DNA from: Streptomyces hiroshimensis
GTDB taxonomy: Bacteria; Actinomycetota; Actinomycetes; Streptomycetales; Streptomycetaceae
Length of the DNA: 64,000 nt
NCBI RefSeq assembly: GCF_014650335.1
Contig: NZ_BMUT01000013.1
Coordinates: 1 to 64,000 of the forward strand
Reading direction: 5' to 3'
In this document: one piece after another, positions 52,601 to 60,993 of the stretch
Layout of the letters: the number at the start of each line of letters is the position of its first letter
Position numbering within the stretch: position 1 is the first letter of the stretch
Notes under the pieces: generated by a model
What the model was told of the DNA's origin: nothing
Database searches by the model: none
The model's input: only the letters and a program-made list of their open reading frames with translations
Made by a program: the position numbers and the translations under genes

Positions 52601-54311
52601 CGCACCGGGTGATGCCGCTTCGCCGGGCGACGCCACCGCATCCGTCGGCGCCGCCACACCGGGCGATGCCGCCTCGCCAGGCGACGCCGGCACGCCAGGC
52701 CGCGGATGGCAGACAGTGCTGCCCGTCTCCGTAGAAGCGATGCCGTACCTGCTCGACCACTGCTTCATCCACCAGCGGCCGGGCTGGCCCGATCTGGACG
52801 ACAGGAGACCCGTCGTCCCGGGCACCACCATCGTCCACCACCTCATGCATGCGGCGGAACGGGCCGTCCCGGGCATGCGGGCGGTCGCCGTGCACCACGT
52901 GCGCTTCGATCAGTGGGTGGCCGCCGCCGAGCCCGTCGACGTACGCATCACGGGGACCCCGTCACCGGACGACGCCGGCAGGTTCGACGTCTCCTTCGGC
53001 CGGAGCGCACGGGCGACCGTCGAGCTCGCGCCGCGGTACGCGCAGGCCGGCAAGGGTGCACCGCGCCCGGATCCGGCAGCCGAACGCACCCCCGAGCACA
53101 CGGCGGCCCAGATCTACGACGAGCGCTGGATGTTCCACGGCCCGTCGTTCCAGGGCCTCACCGAGATCACAGCCATCGGTGAACAGCACGTGCGCGGGGT
53201 GATATCCGCCTCTGCCACGCCGGGCGCGCTGCTGGACAACGTCGGTCAGCTCATCGGCTACTGGATCATGGCGAGCCGGGCCGAGCGGGTCGCCGTACTC
53301 CCCGTGGGCATCCGGCACATCCGCTTCTCCGGCCCCCTGCCCGCACCCGGCACCCCGGTGGAATGCCTCGTCAGGATCGTCTCGCTGACGGACACCATGC
53401 TCGAAGCCGACGCACAGCTCGTCACGGGCGGCCGGGTGTGGGCCGAGCTCACCGGCTGGCAGGACCGGCGCTTCGACAACCTGCCCGAGACCCGCAAGGT
53501 GGAGCGCTTCCCCGGACGTCACACCCTCTCCCGCCCGCAATCCGGCGGATGGAGCCTGCTCCACGCGTGGTGGCACGACAACGCCTCCCGCGACCTGGTC
53601 ATGCGCAACCATCTGGGCCGCGCCGAACGGCACGCCTACGAGCGGCAGCCGCCGCGCGGCCGGGGACAGTGGCTGCTCGGCCGGATCGCGGTCAAGGACG
53701 CGGTACGGCAGCGGCTGTGGGAGCGGGGCGAAGGGCCGGTCTTCCCCGCCGAGATCCACGTGGGCAACGACGAACAGGGCAGACCGTACGTCACCGGAGT
53801 GCACGGCCGGACCCTGCCCCCACTGGATGTGTCGCTCGCCCACTGCGCCGAGACCGGGGTGGCCCTGGTGCGGCACCACGACCCCTGCGGGCCGGGCGGC
53901 GCGGGCATCGACGTCGAAGAGGTCACCGAACGGCCTGCGCACCTCCACGAGTTCGCCCTGGGGCCGGCTGAACGCCGGTTGCTCGCCTCCGCGTGCGCGG
54001 GGACGGGCGAACCGGAGGCTCTGTGGTTCACCCGGTTCTGGGCGGCGAAGGAAGCGGTGGCCAAGGCGGAGGGCACCGGTCTGCGGGGCAGCCCCCGTGA
54101 CTTCACTGTGCTCAGCGCCCGCCCGGACGGGCTCGTGGTGGCGGCCGGGACAGGCGCCTGGTCCGTGCGGTGCCGGCGCATCGGCAACCCTCCCGGCCTG
54201 ACCGCGAGGGACTACGTCGTCGCGTGGACGACCGGCGCGGCGGACGAAGGGCTCGGGCAGGCAGCCAAGGACGTGGCCGAGGAAGCGATCGAGGAACAGA
54301 CCCAGGAATGA
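49647..54311 (+). CDS. PUFA-synthase-like polyketide synthase (KS-AT-DH-PPTase)
   Basis: A 1554-residue synthase, the partner of the upstream gene. The ketosynthase (about 10-450) has Cys217 in IDAACASSL and His motifs LEAHGTATPAGD and GHTMPAAG. An acyltransferase-like domain has AGHSVGE (Ser651). An Ala/Gly/Pro repeat linker (about 975-1015) precedes a double hot-dog dehydratase with LLDHCFIHQRPGWP (His1038) and LLDNVGQ in the second half. A phosphopantetheinyl transferase ends the protein (GIDVEEV at about 1421, WAAKEAVAKAEG about 1466), so the operon can activate its own ACPs. The GTG at 49647 overlaps the preceding TGA; 49653 is an alternative. Only one dehydratase is present, whereas marine PUFA synthases have at least two. 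Confidence 0.88.
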   Translation: MTVTHTPVTPVPPVAVIGMAVLLPGSPGLEAYWRNLTAGTDAITDVPAERWDAGYYDPAGARGADRIYCRRGGFVDEFAVVDTARFGIMPAAVPGTEPDQLLALHVAAAAVADAGGEERLPDRDRVGVVLGRGNYMGAGLARLTQRVGFAHQLVRTLGELLPDLEPGQLERVRAAFTRSLGADSPDAAAGLVPNLVASRTAGRLDLRGPAYTIDAACASSLVAVDRAVAELATGRCDVMLAGGVHHCHDITLWSVFSQLRALSPSQRIRPFHRNADGLLIGEGSAVVVLKRLADAQRDGDRVYAVVRGTGVSGDGRSSGLLSPDPGGQVRAVRQAWRAAGLDPRAPHCLGLLEAHGTATPAGDAAELATLAEVFGPAAGGDRAVLGSVKSMIGHTMPAAGAAGLVKAALAIHHGVLPPTLHCDDPHPALAGTRFRVTGTAEPWESGPGPAVRRAAVNAFGFGGINAHVVLEQPPPATGARNQRNQRHLRPATGVSEPERVLALAADTPRELAELLALEDHAAAAPRGTGRVRLGIVAPTPERRALAARVVAGGRPWRGRNDIWYAPAPLLGPGTTGRIAFVFPGLEAEFAPRADGIAEHFGLPPIAGRPPGAPAPVGDLGRHAVEVFALGRLLDGALRRMGIVPDAVAGHSVGEWSAMAMAGMYAREAVDRLLAAFDPDRLRLPGLAFAVLGASARRAQAALAARGDGRVVLSHDNAPGQCMICGPRPQVEEVVRSLRAEGVFGRVLPFQSGFHTPMLAPWLEPITAEAERLELVPPSVPLWSATTASPYPTDPAEVRKLFVRHLLEPVRFRSLAEALHDAGFRAFVQVGTGQLTSLVSATLEGRDHVAVAADSPRRDGLAQLRRVALALWTHGAGIDPTLPPPAPGAATVHTGMRQAGVTARTPTRLALGSTLVSLSGQDLAELRRDLALARTPATSSGGPGADPVGRCVTALEEAAGRFPPAAELAALIRETAATAAALIDAAAPGDAASPGDATASVGAATPGDAASPGDAGTPGRGWQTVLPVSVEAMPYLLDHCFIHQRPGWPDLDDRRPVVPGTTIVHHLMHAAERAVPGMRAVAVHHVRFDQWVAAAEPVDVRITGTPSPDDAGRFDVSFGRSARATVELAPRYAQAGKGAPRPDPAAERTPEHTAAQIYDERWMFHGPSFQGLTEITAIGEQHVRGVISASATPGALLDNVGQLIGYWIMASRAERVAVLPVGIRHIRFSGPLPAPGTPVECLVRIVSLTDTMLEADAQLVTGGRVWAELTGWQDRRFDNLPETRKVERFPGRHTLSRPQSGGWSLLHAWWHDNASRDLVMRNHLGRAERHAYERQPPRGRGQWLLGRIAVKDAVRQRLWERGEGPVFPAEIHVGNDEQGRPYVTGVHGRTLPPLDVSLAHCAETGVALVRHHDPCGPGGAGIDVEEVTERPAHLHEFALGPAERRLLASACAGTGEPEALWFTRFWAAKEAVAKAEGTGLRGSPRDFTVLSARPDGLVVAAGTGAWSVRCRRIGNPPGLTARDYVVAWTTGAADEGLGQAAKDVAEEAIEEQTQE

Positions 54312-54679
54312 GGGACGACATGAACGACGAACGGACAAGGCCGACGCCGGCGCCGACGGGTCCCGCGGACGGGACCGTGGTGCTCGAGGAGGTCCTCGAA
54401 ATGATCGGCGCCGTTCTCGGGGAGCCCGTGGACGACTTCCACGACGGGGAGATCACCAGGGAGACCGGGCTCCACGAGGACCTGGACATGGTCAGCATCG
54501 ACTTCGCGGACCTGGGCGGCCGGCTCGCCACGGCGTACGGGGAGCGGGTGAACCTGGCCGAGTACTTCGCAGGGCTCGACCTCAGCCAGATCATGTACCT
54601 CACGGTCGGCGACATCGTCGACTACGTCGTCTCGTGCCTCCACGGGGACACGGCCGGGGCAGCGGGGCACCGGACGTGA
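54308..54679 (+). CDS. Stand-alone acyl carrier protein
   Basis: A 123-residue small acidic protein with an ACP fold in its last 100 residues: LEEVLEMIGAVLGEPVDDF, ETGLHEDLDMVSIDFADLG and VNLAEYFAGLDL. Ser63 in DMVSIDF is the likely phosphopantetheine site. A first ATG (54308) overlaps the previous stop as ATGA; a second at 54320 has a better-spaced purine tract. It probably supplies or accepts the acyl chain for the synthase, or carries it to the glycosyltransferase. Confidence 0.82.
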   Translation: MRDDMNDERTRPTPAPTGPADGTVVLEEVLEMIGAVLGEPVDDFHDGEITRETGLHEDLDMVSIDFADLGGRLATAYGERVNLAEYFAGLDLSQIMYLTVGDIVDYVVSCLHGDTAGAAGHRT

Positions 54680-54692
54680 GGAGCGGCCGGCC

Positions 54693-55937
54693 ATGAGCGG
54701 TTTCCTGTTCGTCGTGCCGCCGTTCACGGGACACGTCAACCCCACCGTCGGGGTCGCGGGGGAACTGGTCCGGCGCGGCCACCGCGTCGCCTGGGCGGGC
54801 CTGCCGTACGCCGTGGGGCCGCTGGTGGGGCCACGGGCGACCGTGTTCCCCTGCGCGGCCCCGGGGACGCCGGATCCGGAAAGGCCGGATCCAGGAGGAC
54901 CGGATCCAGGAGGACCGGCTCCAGGGGCGTCGTCTCCGCCCGGCGAGCAGCGGGGAGCGGCGGCACTGCGATCCCTCTGGGTGGACTGTCTGGAACCGCT
55001 CGCCGAGGCCATGGCACCCGGAGTCCGGGCGGCCGTACGGGAATTCCGGCCGGACGTGCTCGTCGCCGACCAGCAGGCCCTCGCGGGAGGCCTGGTCGCC
55101 GACCATCTGGGGATCCCCTGGGCCACCTCGGCGACCACGTCGGCGGAGTTCACGGCGCTCACCGGCACGCCGCAACTGCAGGCATGGGCCGACGAGCGGA
55201 TCCAGGACCTGCGGAAACGCACAGGCGTACGGGACAGCCGATCCGATCCGCGCCGCTCGGACCAGCTCGTCCTGATGTTCACCACCGAAGCCCTGGCGGG
55301 TCCGGCCGGGCGCTTCGGCCCGCAGGTACGGCTGGTCGGACCGTCCCTCGCCCCTCGGCCCTCCCCCGGAGACTTCCCCTGGCACCGCCTGGACGACGCG
55401 CGCCCCACCGTGCTGATCACGCTCGGCACGGTGAGCGGCGATGCCGGTGCGCGCTTCCTCCCCGCCTGCGCCGCGGCGGTGCGCGAGCGGTCCGAGGCGG
55501 TCCAAGCGGTGATCGCCGACCCGTCCGGCACCGTGCGCGACACCGGTGACGGGATCATCGTCCTGCCGCACGTGCCCCAGCTCGCCCTGCTGGAGCGGTG
55601 CTCGGCCGTGCTCTGCCACGGCGGGCACAACACCGTCTGCGAGGCCCTGTGGCACGGGCTGCCCCTCGTCGTCGCACCCATCCGGTACGACCAGCCCGTG
55701 ATCGCCTCCCAGGTCGTCCGGGCGGGGGCCGGGCTGCGCGTCCGGTTCCGGCACGCGACCGCCGACCGGATCGGCGCGGCTCTCGACGCCGTCCTCGGCG
55801 AGTCGCGGTTCCGGGCAGCGGCCCGGCGCGTGGGGGAATCCTTCCGCGCGGCGGGAGGCGCGGCCGCCGCAGCGACACACCTCGAACATCTCGCCGCCCG
55901 CACCGCGGCGATACGGACACAAGCCCGAGCCCTGTGA
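54693..55937 (+). CDS. Glycosyltransferase, UGT/MGT-like (GT1)
   Basis: A 414-residue GT-B enzyme. The N-terminus FVVPPFTGHVNPTVGVAGEL and the C-terminal donor-binding block CHGGHNTVCEALWHGLPLVV with PIRYDQP are those of macrolide-type and antibiotic glycosyltransferases. A Pro-rich insertion with a repeated PDPGG unit (about residues 60-80) comes from a 15-base direct repeat in the DNA. It should transfer a nucleotide-activated sugar to the product of the synthases. It is 13 bp after the ACP gene. There are no sugar-biosynthesis genes nearby, so a common sugar is likely. Confidence 0.9.
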   Translation: MSGFLFVVPPFTGHVNPTVGVAGELVRRGHRVAWAGLPYAVGPLVGPRATVFPCAAPGTPDPERPDPGGPDPGGPAPGASSPPGEQRGAAALRSLWVDCLEPLAEAMAPGVRAAVREFRPDVLVADQQALAGGLVADHLGIPWATSATTSAEFTALTGTPQLQAWADERIQDLRKRTGVRDSRSDPRRSDQLVLMFTTEALAGPAGRFGPQVRLVGPSLAPRPSPGDFPWHRLDDARPTVLITLGTVSGDAGARFLPACAAAVRERSEAVQAVIADPSGTVRDTGDGIIVLPHVPQLALLERCSAVLCHGGHNTVCEALWHGLPLVVAPIRYDQPVIASQVVRAGAGLRVRFRHATADRIGAALDAVLGESRFRAAARRVGESFRAAGGAAAAATHLEHLAARTAAIRTQARAL

Positions 55938-55993
55938 ACGTGGCTTCGGCCGACCCGTCCACGAACCGTCCCTCCTCCCCCAGGAGTTCCCAC

Positions 55994-57064
55994 GTGCGTC
56001 ATTCGTCACCGCCCCCCACTCCCGAGCAGCGGGCCTCCTACCGTGACGCCCTCGGCCAGGGCGTGGACCGGTTCCTGCACCCGCCCCGGACCACCTGCCC
56101 CTGGTGTGATGCCGGACGCCTCCGGCGATGCCTGCACACCACGGACCTCCTGCAGCGCAAGCCGGGCAGCTTCACCCTCGACCAGTGCCTGGACTGCGGT
56201 CACGTCTTCCAGAATCCGCAGCTGAACGAGGACGGTCTGGACTTCTACTACCGGGACTTCTACGACGGCTTCTGGGAGGAGCGCGCCGGGGAGACCTGGG
56301 CGAGCCTCCGGAGGGCGTACGAGCAGCGCGCCGCGTTCGCGGCCCCTCACGTCCGGCCGAAGACGTGGCTGGACGTCGGCACCGGGCACGGTCACTTCTG
56401 CGCGGCCGCCGCGGACCGGTTCCCCGACACGGTCTTCGACGGCCTCGACCGGGGCGAGGGCGTCGAGTCGGCCGTCCGGCGGGGATGGATCGACCGCGCC
56501 CACCGCGGCCTGTTCCCGGATCTGGCTCCCACGCTGGCGGACGCGTACGACGTGGTCAGCATGCAGCACTACCTGGAGCACACGGTCCATCCGCTGCGAG
56601 AGCTGCAGGCCGCGGCCCAGGTCGTCCGTCCCGGCGGTCACCTCTTCATCGAAGTGCCCGACCCCGAATGCCGGTTCGGCCGCATCCTGGGCCGCTGGTG
56701 GATGCCCTGGTTCCAGCCGCAGCATCTGCATTTGATGCCCATGGCGAACCTCCGGCGCCGTCTGGAGGACCTGGGATTCACGGTGGTCGCCCAGGAGCGC
56801 TGCACTTTCAACGGCCCCGTCAACCTCCTGTACTCCGCCTTCCTCCGCGTGCACAACGCCGCTCCCGCCCCCGACGCGCCCTGGTTCCCCGCCGCACCGA
56901 CACGGCTGCGGAAGGCGGTCCGCACGGCGATGTTCGTCGGCGCGATCCCCCTGCTCCTCGCGGCGAAGGCCGCCGACCGGCTCACCGGGCTCCTGCCGTC
57001 CGGTGCGCGCGTGACCGACGCGTACCGGCTCCTGGCACGCCGGGACCCCCTGAGCCCGGCGTGA
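55994..57064 (+). CDS. SAM-dependent methyltransferase with zinc-ribbon-like N-terminus
   Basis: A 356-residue class I methyltransferase. An N-terminal Cys pair set (TTCPWCDAG and LDQCLDCGHVFQNP) resembles the zinc-binding region of C-methyltransferases and related proteins. The SAM motif is WLDVGTGHGHFC, followed by VVSMQHYLEH and GGHLFIEVPDP. A hydrophobic segment near the C-terminus (FVGAIPLLLAAKAADRL) may touch the membrane. The GTG at 55994 has GGAG eight bases upstream; an earlier GTG at 55934 overlaps the glycosyltransferase stop as GTGA and is also possible. It likely methylates the sugar or the acyl chain. Confidence 0.87.
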   Translation: MRHSSPPPTPEQRASYRDALGQGVDRFLHPPRTTCPWCDAGRLRRCLHTTDLLQRKPGSFTLDQCLDCGHVFQNPQLNEDGLDFYYRDFYDGFWEERAGETWASLRRAYEQRAAFAAPHVRPKTWLDVGTGHGHFCAAAADRFPDTVFDGLDRGEGVESAVRRGWIDRAHRGLFPDLAPTLADAYDVVSMQHYLEHTVHPLRELQAAAQVVRPGGHLFIEVPDPECRFGRILGRWWMPWFQPQHLHLMPMANLRRRLEDLGFTVVAQERCTFNGPVNLLYSAFLRVHNAAPAPDAPWFPAAPTRLRKAVRTAMFVGAIPLLLAAKAADRLTGLLPSGARVTDAYRLLARRDPLSPA

Positions 57065-57180
57065 GAATCAGCGGCCGTCACCCGGACTGGTGGGTCTACT
57101 TGTGGGGCAGGTGGTACTGACACCACGCCGGGATGGGTAACATCCCGCAGCAATACACCAGTCCAGGTGAGGGAGCGGTC

Positions 57181-57855
57181 ATGACCGACAGGATGGACGG
57201 CGCCGGCATCCAGGCTCAGTATGCAGCGCAGTTCGCAGCTGACCTGGAGAAAAACGAGAAGGAGCAGGAGGTTCTCCGCGCCCGCCTCAAGACGCTGGAG
57301 ACGGAGCACGCCTGGCTGTCCGGCATGCGGGGCAGCCTGGCCGGGGAACAGGGAGCCTCGGGAGAGGAGGCCGGGGCATCCGGCAGGCCCGGCGGCGCCG
57401 CGGCTGCGGGAGGCGTTCCACGGGCACGTCAAGGGAAGAAGCCGGCCGCTTCCCCGGGCCGCCGGAAGCAGACGGCACAGGCCGGGCGCGCGGGCACGGG
57501 CCAGGCGCCGGGGACGCGTGCCAGGAGGGGCGACGGTCCCACGCTGGGTGAGCTGGTTCTCGGTGTCCTCTCCCGGCACGGTCAGCCGCGGATGGTCAGC
57601 GAGGTCGTCAAGGAACTGGGCGAGGCCCACCCGGAGCGGGTCGTGAGCGGCCCGGTGGTGCGCAGCACGGTTGAGGCCCTCGTTGCCAAGGGGCGCCTGG
57701 AGCGCGAGCGGAAGCAGGGCTCTGTGTTCTACACCGCGCCCGCGATCAAGGGAGATGGCGAGGGAGGTGCCGCGCCGGATTCGGCAGGCCCGGCGACGGC
57801 GCCTGAAGGCCTGGAAGGCGAGGCAACCGGGGAAGCGACCGCAGCGGAGGTCTGA
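57181..57855 (+). CDS. Putative regulatory protein, coiled coil plus winged helix
   Basis: A 224-residue protein. Residues about 15-50 form a charged coiled coil (QYAAQFAADLEKNEKEQEVL), a basic Ala/Gly/Lys-rich linker follows, and residues about 118-185 look like a winged helix (TLGELVLGVLSRHGQPRMVS, VVRSTVEALVAKGRLERE, GSVFYTAP). The C-terminal 40 residues are Ala/Gly/Glu-rich and disordered. Similar proteins are annotated as regulatory in Streptomyces, but DNA binding is inferred. GGGAG precedes the ATG at 57181. A separate unit from the polyketide operon is likely. Confidence 0.72.
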   Translation: MTDRMDGAGIQAQYAAQFAADLEKNEKEQEVLRARLKTLETEHAWLSGMRGSLAGEQGASGEEAGASGRPGGAAAAGGVPRARQGKKPAASPGRRKQTAQAGRAGTGQAPGTRARRGDGPTLGELVLGVLSRHGQPRMVSEVVKELGEAHPERVVSGPVVRSTVEALVAKGRLERERKQGSVFYTAPAIKGDGEGGAAPDSAGPATAPEGLEGEATGEATAAEV

Positions 57856-58142
57856 GCGAGCGTGCACCGGGGGTGCTGTCCTGTGATACGGCCTGGCCGG
57901 CCGGCACGGAACAGCACCACCCCCCGCCCCGGCCGGTACCGCAGGGGAAGCGGTCAGTACCACAGCACCGGGCCGAAATGTCACTTTGTGTTAACCTCAA
58001 GTGTTTGGACGGTCGCGACGGTCGGCGATTCCCTCCGTACTCCGTCTGGTTTCCGGCGTTTTTCTGTCGTTTTTCCGTCGCTCGTCGGCTGCTCGTTCCT
58101 GCCGGGCCTTCCTCGGTATGTTCCCCATGCGGAAGGCTCTTC

Positions 58143-59558
58143 ATGAACCACCCGGACCGCCTCGGCACCGCGCACGGCGACCCCGCCCCGTCGGCACCCC
58201 TCACCCCGGCGGTGGCCCCGGTCACCTCCTTCGCCGGCCTCGGACTGCCGGCCGAGCTGCTGCGTACGCTCACCGAGCTCGGCGTGCGCGAGCCTTTCCC
58301 GATCCAGGCGGCCACGCTGCCCAGCGCCCTCGCAGGACACGACGTCCTGGGGCGCGGGCGCACCGGATCGGGCAAGACGCTGGCCTTCGGCCTCCCGCTG
58401 CTCGCCCGGACGGCCGGGCGGCGCGCGGAGCCGAAGCAGCCCCTCGCCCTGGTCCTGGTACCCACCCGGGAGCTGGCCCAGCAGGTCACCGAGGCGCTTG
58501 CGCCGTATGCCGACGCGCTCCGGCTGCGGATGGCCACGGTCGTCGGCGGCATGTCGATCGGCCGGCAGGCCGCTGCGCTGCGCGACGGGGCCGAGGTCGT
58601 CGTCGCCACCCCCGGCCGCCTGCACGACCTCATCGAGCGCAAGGCCTGCCGCCTGGAACGGGTGCGGATCACCGTCCTCGACGAGGCCGACCAGATGTGC
58701 GACATGGGTTTCTTGCCGCAGGTCACCGAGGTGCTCGAACAGGTGCACCCCGACGGCCAGCGGATGCTGTTCTCGGCCACCCTGGACCGCGACGTCGACC
58801 AGCTGGTCCGCCGCTACCTCCACGACCCCGTCCTCCACTCGGTCGACCCGTCGGCGGGTGCGGTCACGGCGATGGACCACCACGTGCTCGTCGTCCACGG
58901 CCCCGACCGGTACGCCGTCACCACGGAGATCGCCGCCCGCGACGGCCGCGTCCTGCTGTTCCTGGACACCAAGCACGCGGTCGACCAGCTCACCCGGCAT
59001 CTGCGGGCCAGCGGAGTGCACGCCGCGGCCCTGCACAGCGGCAAATCCCAGCCGCAGCGCACACAGACCCTCGCACAGTTCAAGAGCGGCCGGATCACCG
59101 TCCTGGTGGCGACCAACGTCGCGGCCCGCGGTCTGCACGTCGACGACCTCGACCTCGTGGTCAACGTCGACCCGCCCACCGACCCCAAGGACTATCTGCA
59201 CCGCGCGGGGCGCACTGCCCGGGCCGGCCGGTCCGGCAGCGTCGTCACGCTGGTGCTGTCAGGCGGGCGCCGCGAGATGAGCCGGCTGATGGCCGAGGCC
59301 GGCATCGAGCCGACGATCACCAAGGTGCGCTCGGGTGAGGCGGAGCTGAGCCGGATCACCGGGGCCAAGGCCCCCTCCGGCACCCCGCTCGACGGCGGGC
59401 CTGCCGCACCCCGCGCCAAGAACGCGAACACCCCCTTCCGCGGCCTGGGCAGCAGCAAGGACGCCTCCCGCCCCACCGGCGGCAAGTCCCGCAAGGCCGT
59501 CGAGGCCCGTAAACTCGCCGAGGCCCGCAAGGCGGCCCGGGTACGCCGCGGCAACTGA
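58143..59558 (+). CDS. DEAD/DEAH-box RNA helicase
   Basis: A 471-residue helicase. The Q motif (REPFPIQAATLP), Walker A GRTGSGKT, VLDEADQM, SAT, VATNVAARGLHVDDLDLVVN and HRAGRTARAG are all intact. The C-terminus is Lys/Arg/Ala-rich (AVEARKLAEARKAARVRRGN), typical of RNA binding. It unwinds RNA with ATP, often under cold or stress conditions. The 287-bp gap before it holds a pyrimidine-rich leader and the A/T-rich stretch near 57979-58000 that may contain its promoter. No other gene is seen there. Confidence 0.95.
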   Translation: MNHPDRLGTAHGDPAPSAPLTPAVAPVTSFAGLGLPAELLRTLTELGVREPFPIQAATLPSALAGHDVLGRGRTGSGKTLAFGLPLLARTAGRRAEPKQPLALVLVPTRELAQQVTEALAPYADALRLRMATVVGGMSIGRQAAALRDGAEVVVATPGRLHDLIERKACRLERVRITVLDEADQMCDMGFLPQVTEVLEQVHPDGQRMLFSATLDRDVDQLVRRYLHDPVLHSVDPSAGAVTAMDHHVLVVHGPDRYAVTTEIAARDGRVLLFLDTKHAVDQLTRHLRASGVHAAALHSGKSQPQRTQTLAQFKSGRITVLVATNVAARGLHVDDLDLVVNVDPPTDPKDYLHRAGRTARAGRSGSVVTLVLSGGRREMSRLMAEAGIEPTITKVRSGEAELSRITGAKAPSGTPLDGGPAAPRAKNANTPFRGLGSSKDASRPTGGKSRKAVEARKLAEARKAARVRRGN

Positions 59559-59591
59559 GCGCTTCAGCCGGAGACGGCCTCCGAGACTGCC

Positions 59592-59778
59592 CGTACGCGA
59601 TCAGCTCGTCCCGGCCGGGCGGCACGACGAGGTCGGCGGCCTGCCCCGAACCGAGGCCGAGCACCAGGTACCGCTTGCCGGCGGTCCGGCCACCGGCGCG
59701 ATCCCGCATCGTGCGCCCCAGTACGTTGCGCCACGCGGCGGATCCGGGCCGGTCGCGGTGGTAGCAGAAGAACTCCAT
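59592..59778 (-). pseudogene. YCII-related protein, internally deleted and truncated
   Basis: The reading frame starts MEFFCYHRDRPGSAAWRN at a good ribosome site (GAGGAGGG) and then jumps to VLGRTMRDRAGGRTAGKRYL and LVLGLGSGQAADLVVPPGRD, ELIAYG. In intact YCII-like relatives, as I recall them, about 70 residues lie between GS and WRN; here they are missing in frame. After ELIAYG the similarity ends and the frame runs into the antisense of the helicase gene. It appears to be a decayed last gene of the epimerase operon. Confidence 0.55.
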
Positions 59779-59793
59779 GCCTGCAGGCCCTCC

Positions 59794-60831
59794 TCAGCAT
59801 GTGTGCCCGGCGAGGAACACGTCCTCGGCCGCGTAGTCGAAGAACCGGCTGAAGTACGGGTCAGCCGCACTGGGTAGAGCCCCTGCCCGGTCGCCGGTTC
59901 GGGCCGCGGCGACGAGCCAGTCGATCTCAGCGGCGACTGTCGCTGCGTAGTCCCCGTCCGGCCGGTATCCGAGGCGCTCGGCGGCGGACATGTCGAGTAC
60001 GACCGGATGGGGCGAGTCCCAGGGGGTCCGCCCCAGCGTGTCCGGGGCCGTCGCGTCGAGCAGGACTTCCTCCCGCGTGTGCCCGAGGTGGCGGGCGATG
60101 GTACGGGAGATCTGCAGCGCGCTCGGTGCGTCGGGGTCCGCGCAGTTGAGGATGCGCGCCCCGGGCCTGCCGGCGACCGTTTCGATGAGAGCGGCGACGT
60201 TGGCCGCGGCCGTGGGGTGGACGACCCCGGTACCGCCGTGGGCGAGCAGCACGGAGCCGCGCCGGTCCAGGGCACGTTTGACGAACACCCATTCCCGTGG
60301 GCAGGCCGCGCCCGCACCATGGACGAGGGAGGGGCGTACCACGGTGATGGGCAGGCCGCTGTCCAGGGCGACGTGCTCGGCGGCGACCTTGTTGGGGCCG
60401 TAGCCCTCCCGGGACCGGTAGTCCATGTCACCGGGGGCCAAGGTGGGCTGGGATTCCCGGACAGGGCCGTCGAAGCGGGGCCGGACATCGGAGTTGGCGT
60501 GGTTGCCGTCAGCGTCGGCGTACACGGCCCGGCTGGAGATCAGCACCGTAGAGGTCGCGTTTCCGGCCAGGGGCAGGAGAAGCCGGGCATCAGCGGCGGT
60601 GTAGCAGAGACAGTCGACAAGAAGGTCGGCCCCGTCTCCCAGCGCAGCCCGAAGCTGAACCTCGTCGGCCCGGTCCGCCCCGATGAATCCAGCTCCCGCG
60701 GCAGCGATCTCGTACGGAAGGTGCGCGGGGTCCCGGCCGGTGACATCCACCTTCCAGCCGACGGCCAGCAGCCGCCGGGCGGCGGCCCGGCCGATCAGGC
60801 CGGTACCGCCAAGGATGAGCGCGCGGCGCAT
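59794..60831 (-). CDS. NAD(P)-dependent epimerase/dehydratase family protein
   Basis: A 345-residue extended SDR. The N-terminal Gly motif is ALILGGTGLIGRAAARRL, and a YxxxK-like site lies in REGYGPNKVAAEH. Other blocks are ISSRAVYADADG and VVRPSLVHGAGA. It probably acts on a nucleotide sugar or a similar carbonyl substrate. It is divergent from the oxidoreductase operon at 60994, sharing a short promoter region with a perfect palindrome. Confidence 0.87.
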   Translation of the reverse strand: MRRALILGGTGLIGRAAARRLLAVGWKVDVTGRDPAHLPYEIAAAGAGFIGADRADEVQLRAALGDGADLLVDCLCYTAADARLLLPLAGNATSTVLISSRAVYADADGNHANSDVRPRFDGPVRESQPTLAPGDMDYRSREGYGPNKVAAEHVALDSGLPITVVRPSLVHGAGAACPREWVFVKRALDRRGSVLLAHGGTGVVHPTAAANVAALIETVAGRPGARILNCADPDAPSALQISRTIARHLGHTREEVLLDATAPDTLGRTPWDSPHPVVLDMSAAERLGYRPDGDYAATVAAEIDWLVAAARTGDRAGALPSAADPYFSRFFDYAAEDVFLAGHTC

Positions 60832-60918
60832 AAAACGATCCTAGGGCAGGGCGCCCGCCACCGAGACCCCTTCCCCGCAGGCCCACAGGGACGCAGCGCA
60901 GCCCGGGGATCTCCATAG

Positions 60919-60939
60919 GTGACAACCAAAGGTTGTCAC
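60919..60939. promoter_or_regulatory. Perfect palindromic operator
   Basis: GTGACAACC (60919-60927) and its exact complement GGTTGTCAC (60931-60939) flank AAA. It lies in the divergent region between the epimerase (start 60831) and the oxidoreductase (start 60994). The form resembles HxlR- or TetR-type operators; no such regulator is adjacent within the window. Confidence 0.7.
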
Positions 60940-60993
60940 TCTTGCTCGTTCGTTGTTGGATCGCGGCGTGGCCGCCGGGGTTACATCCTCGGC

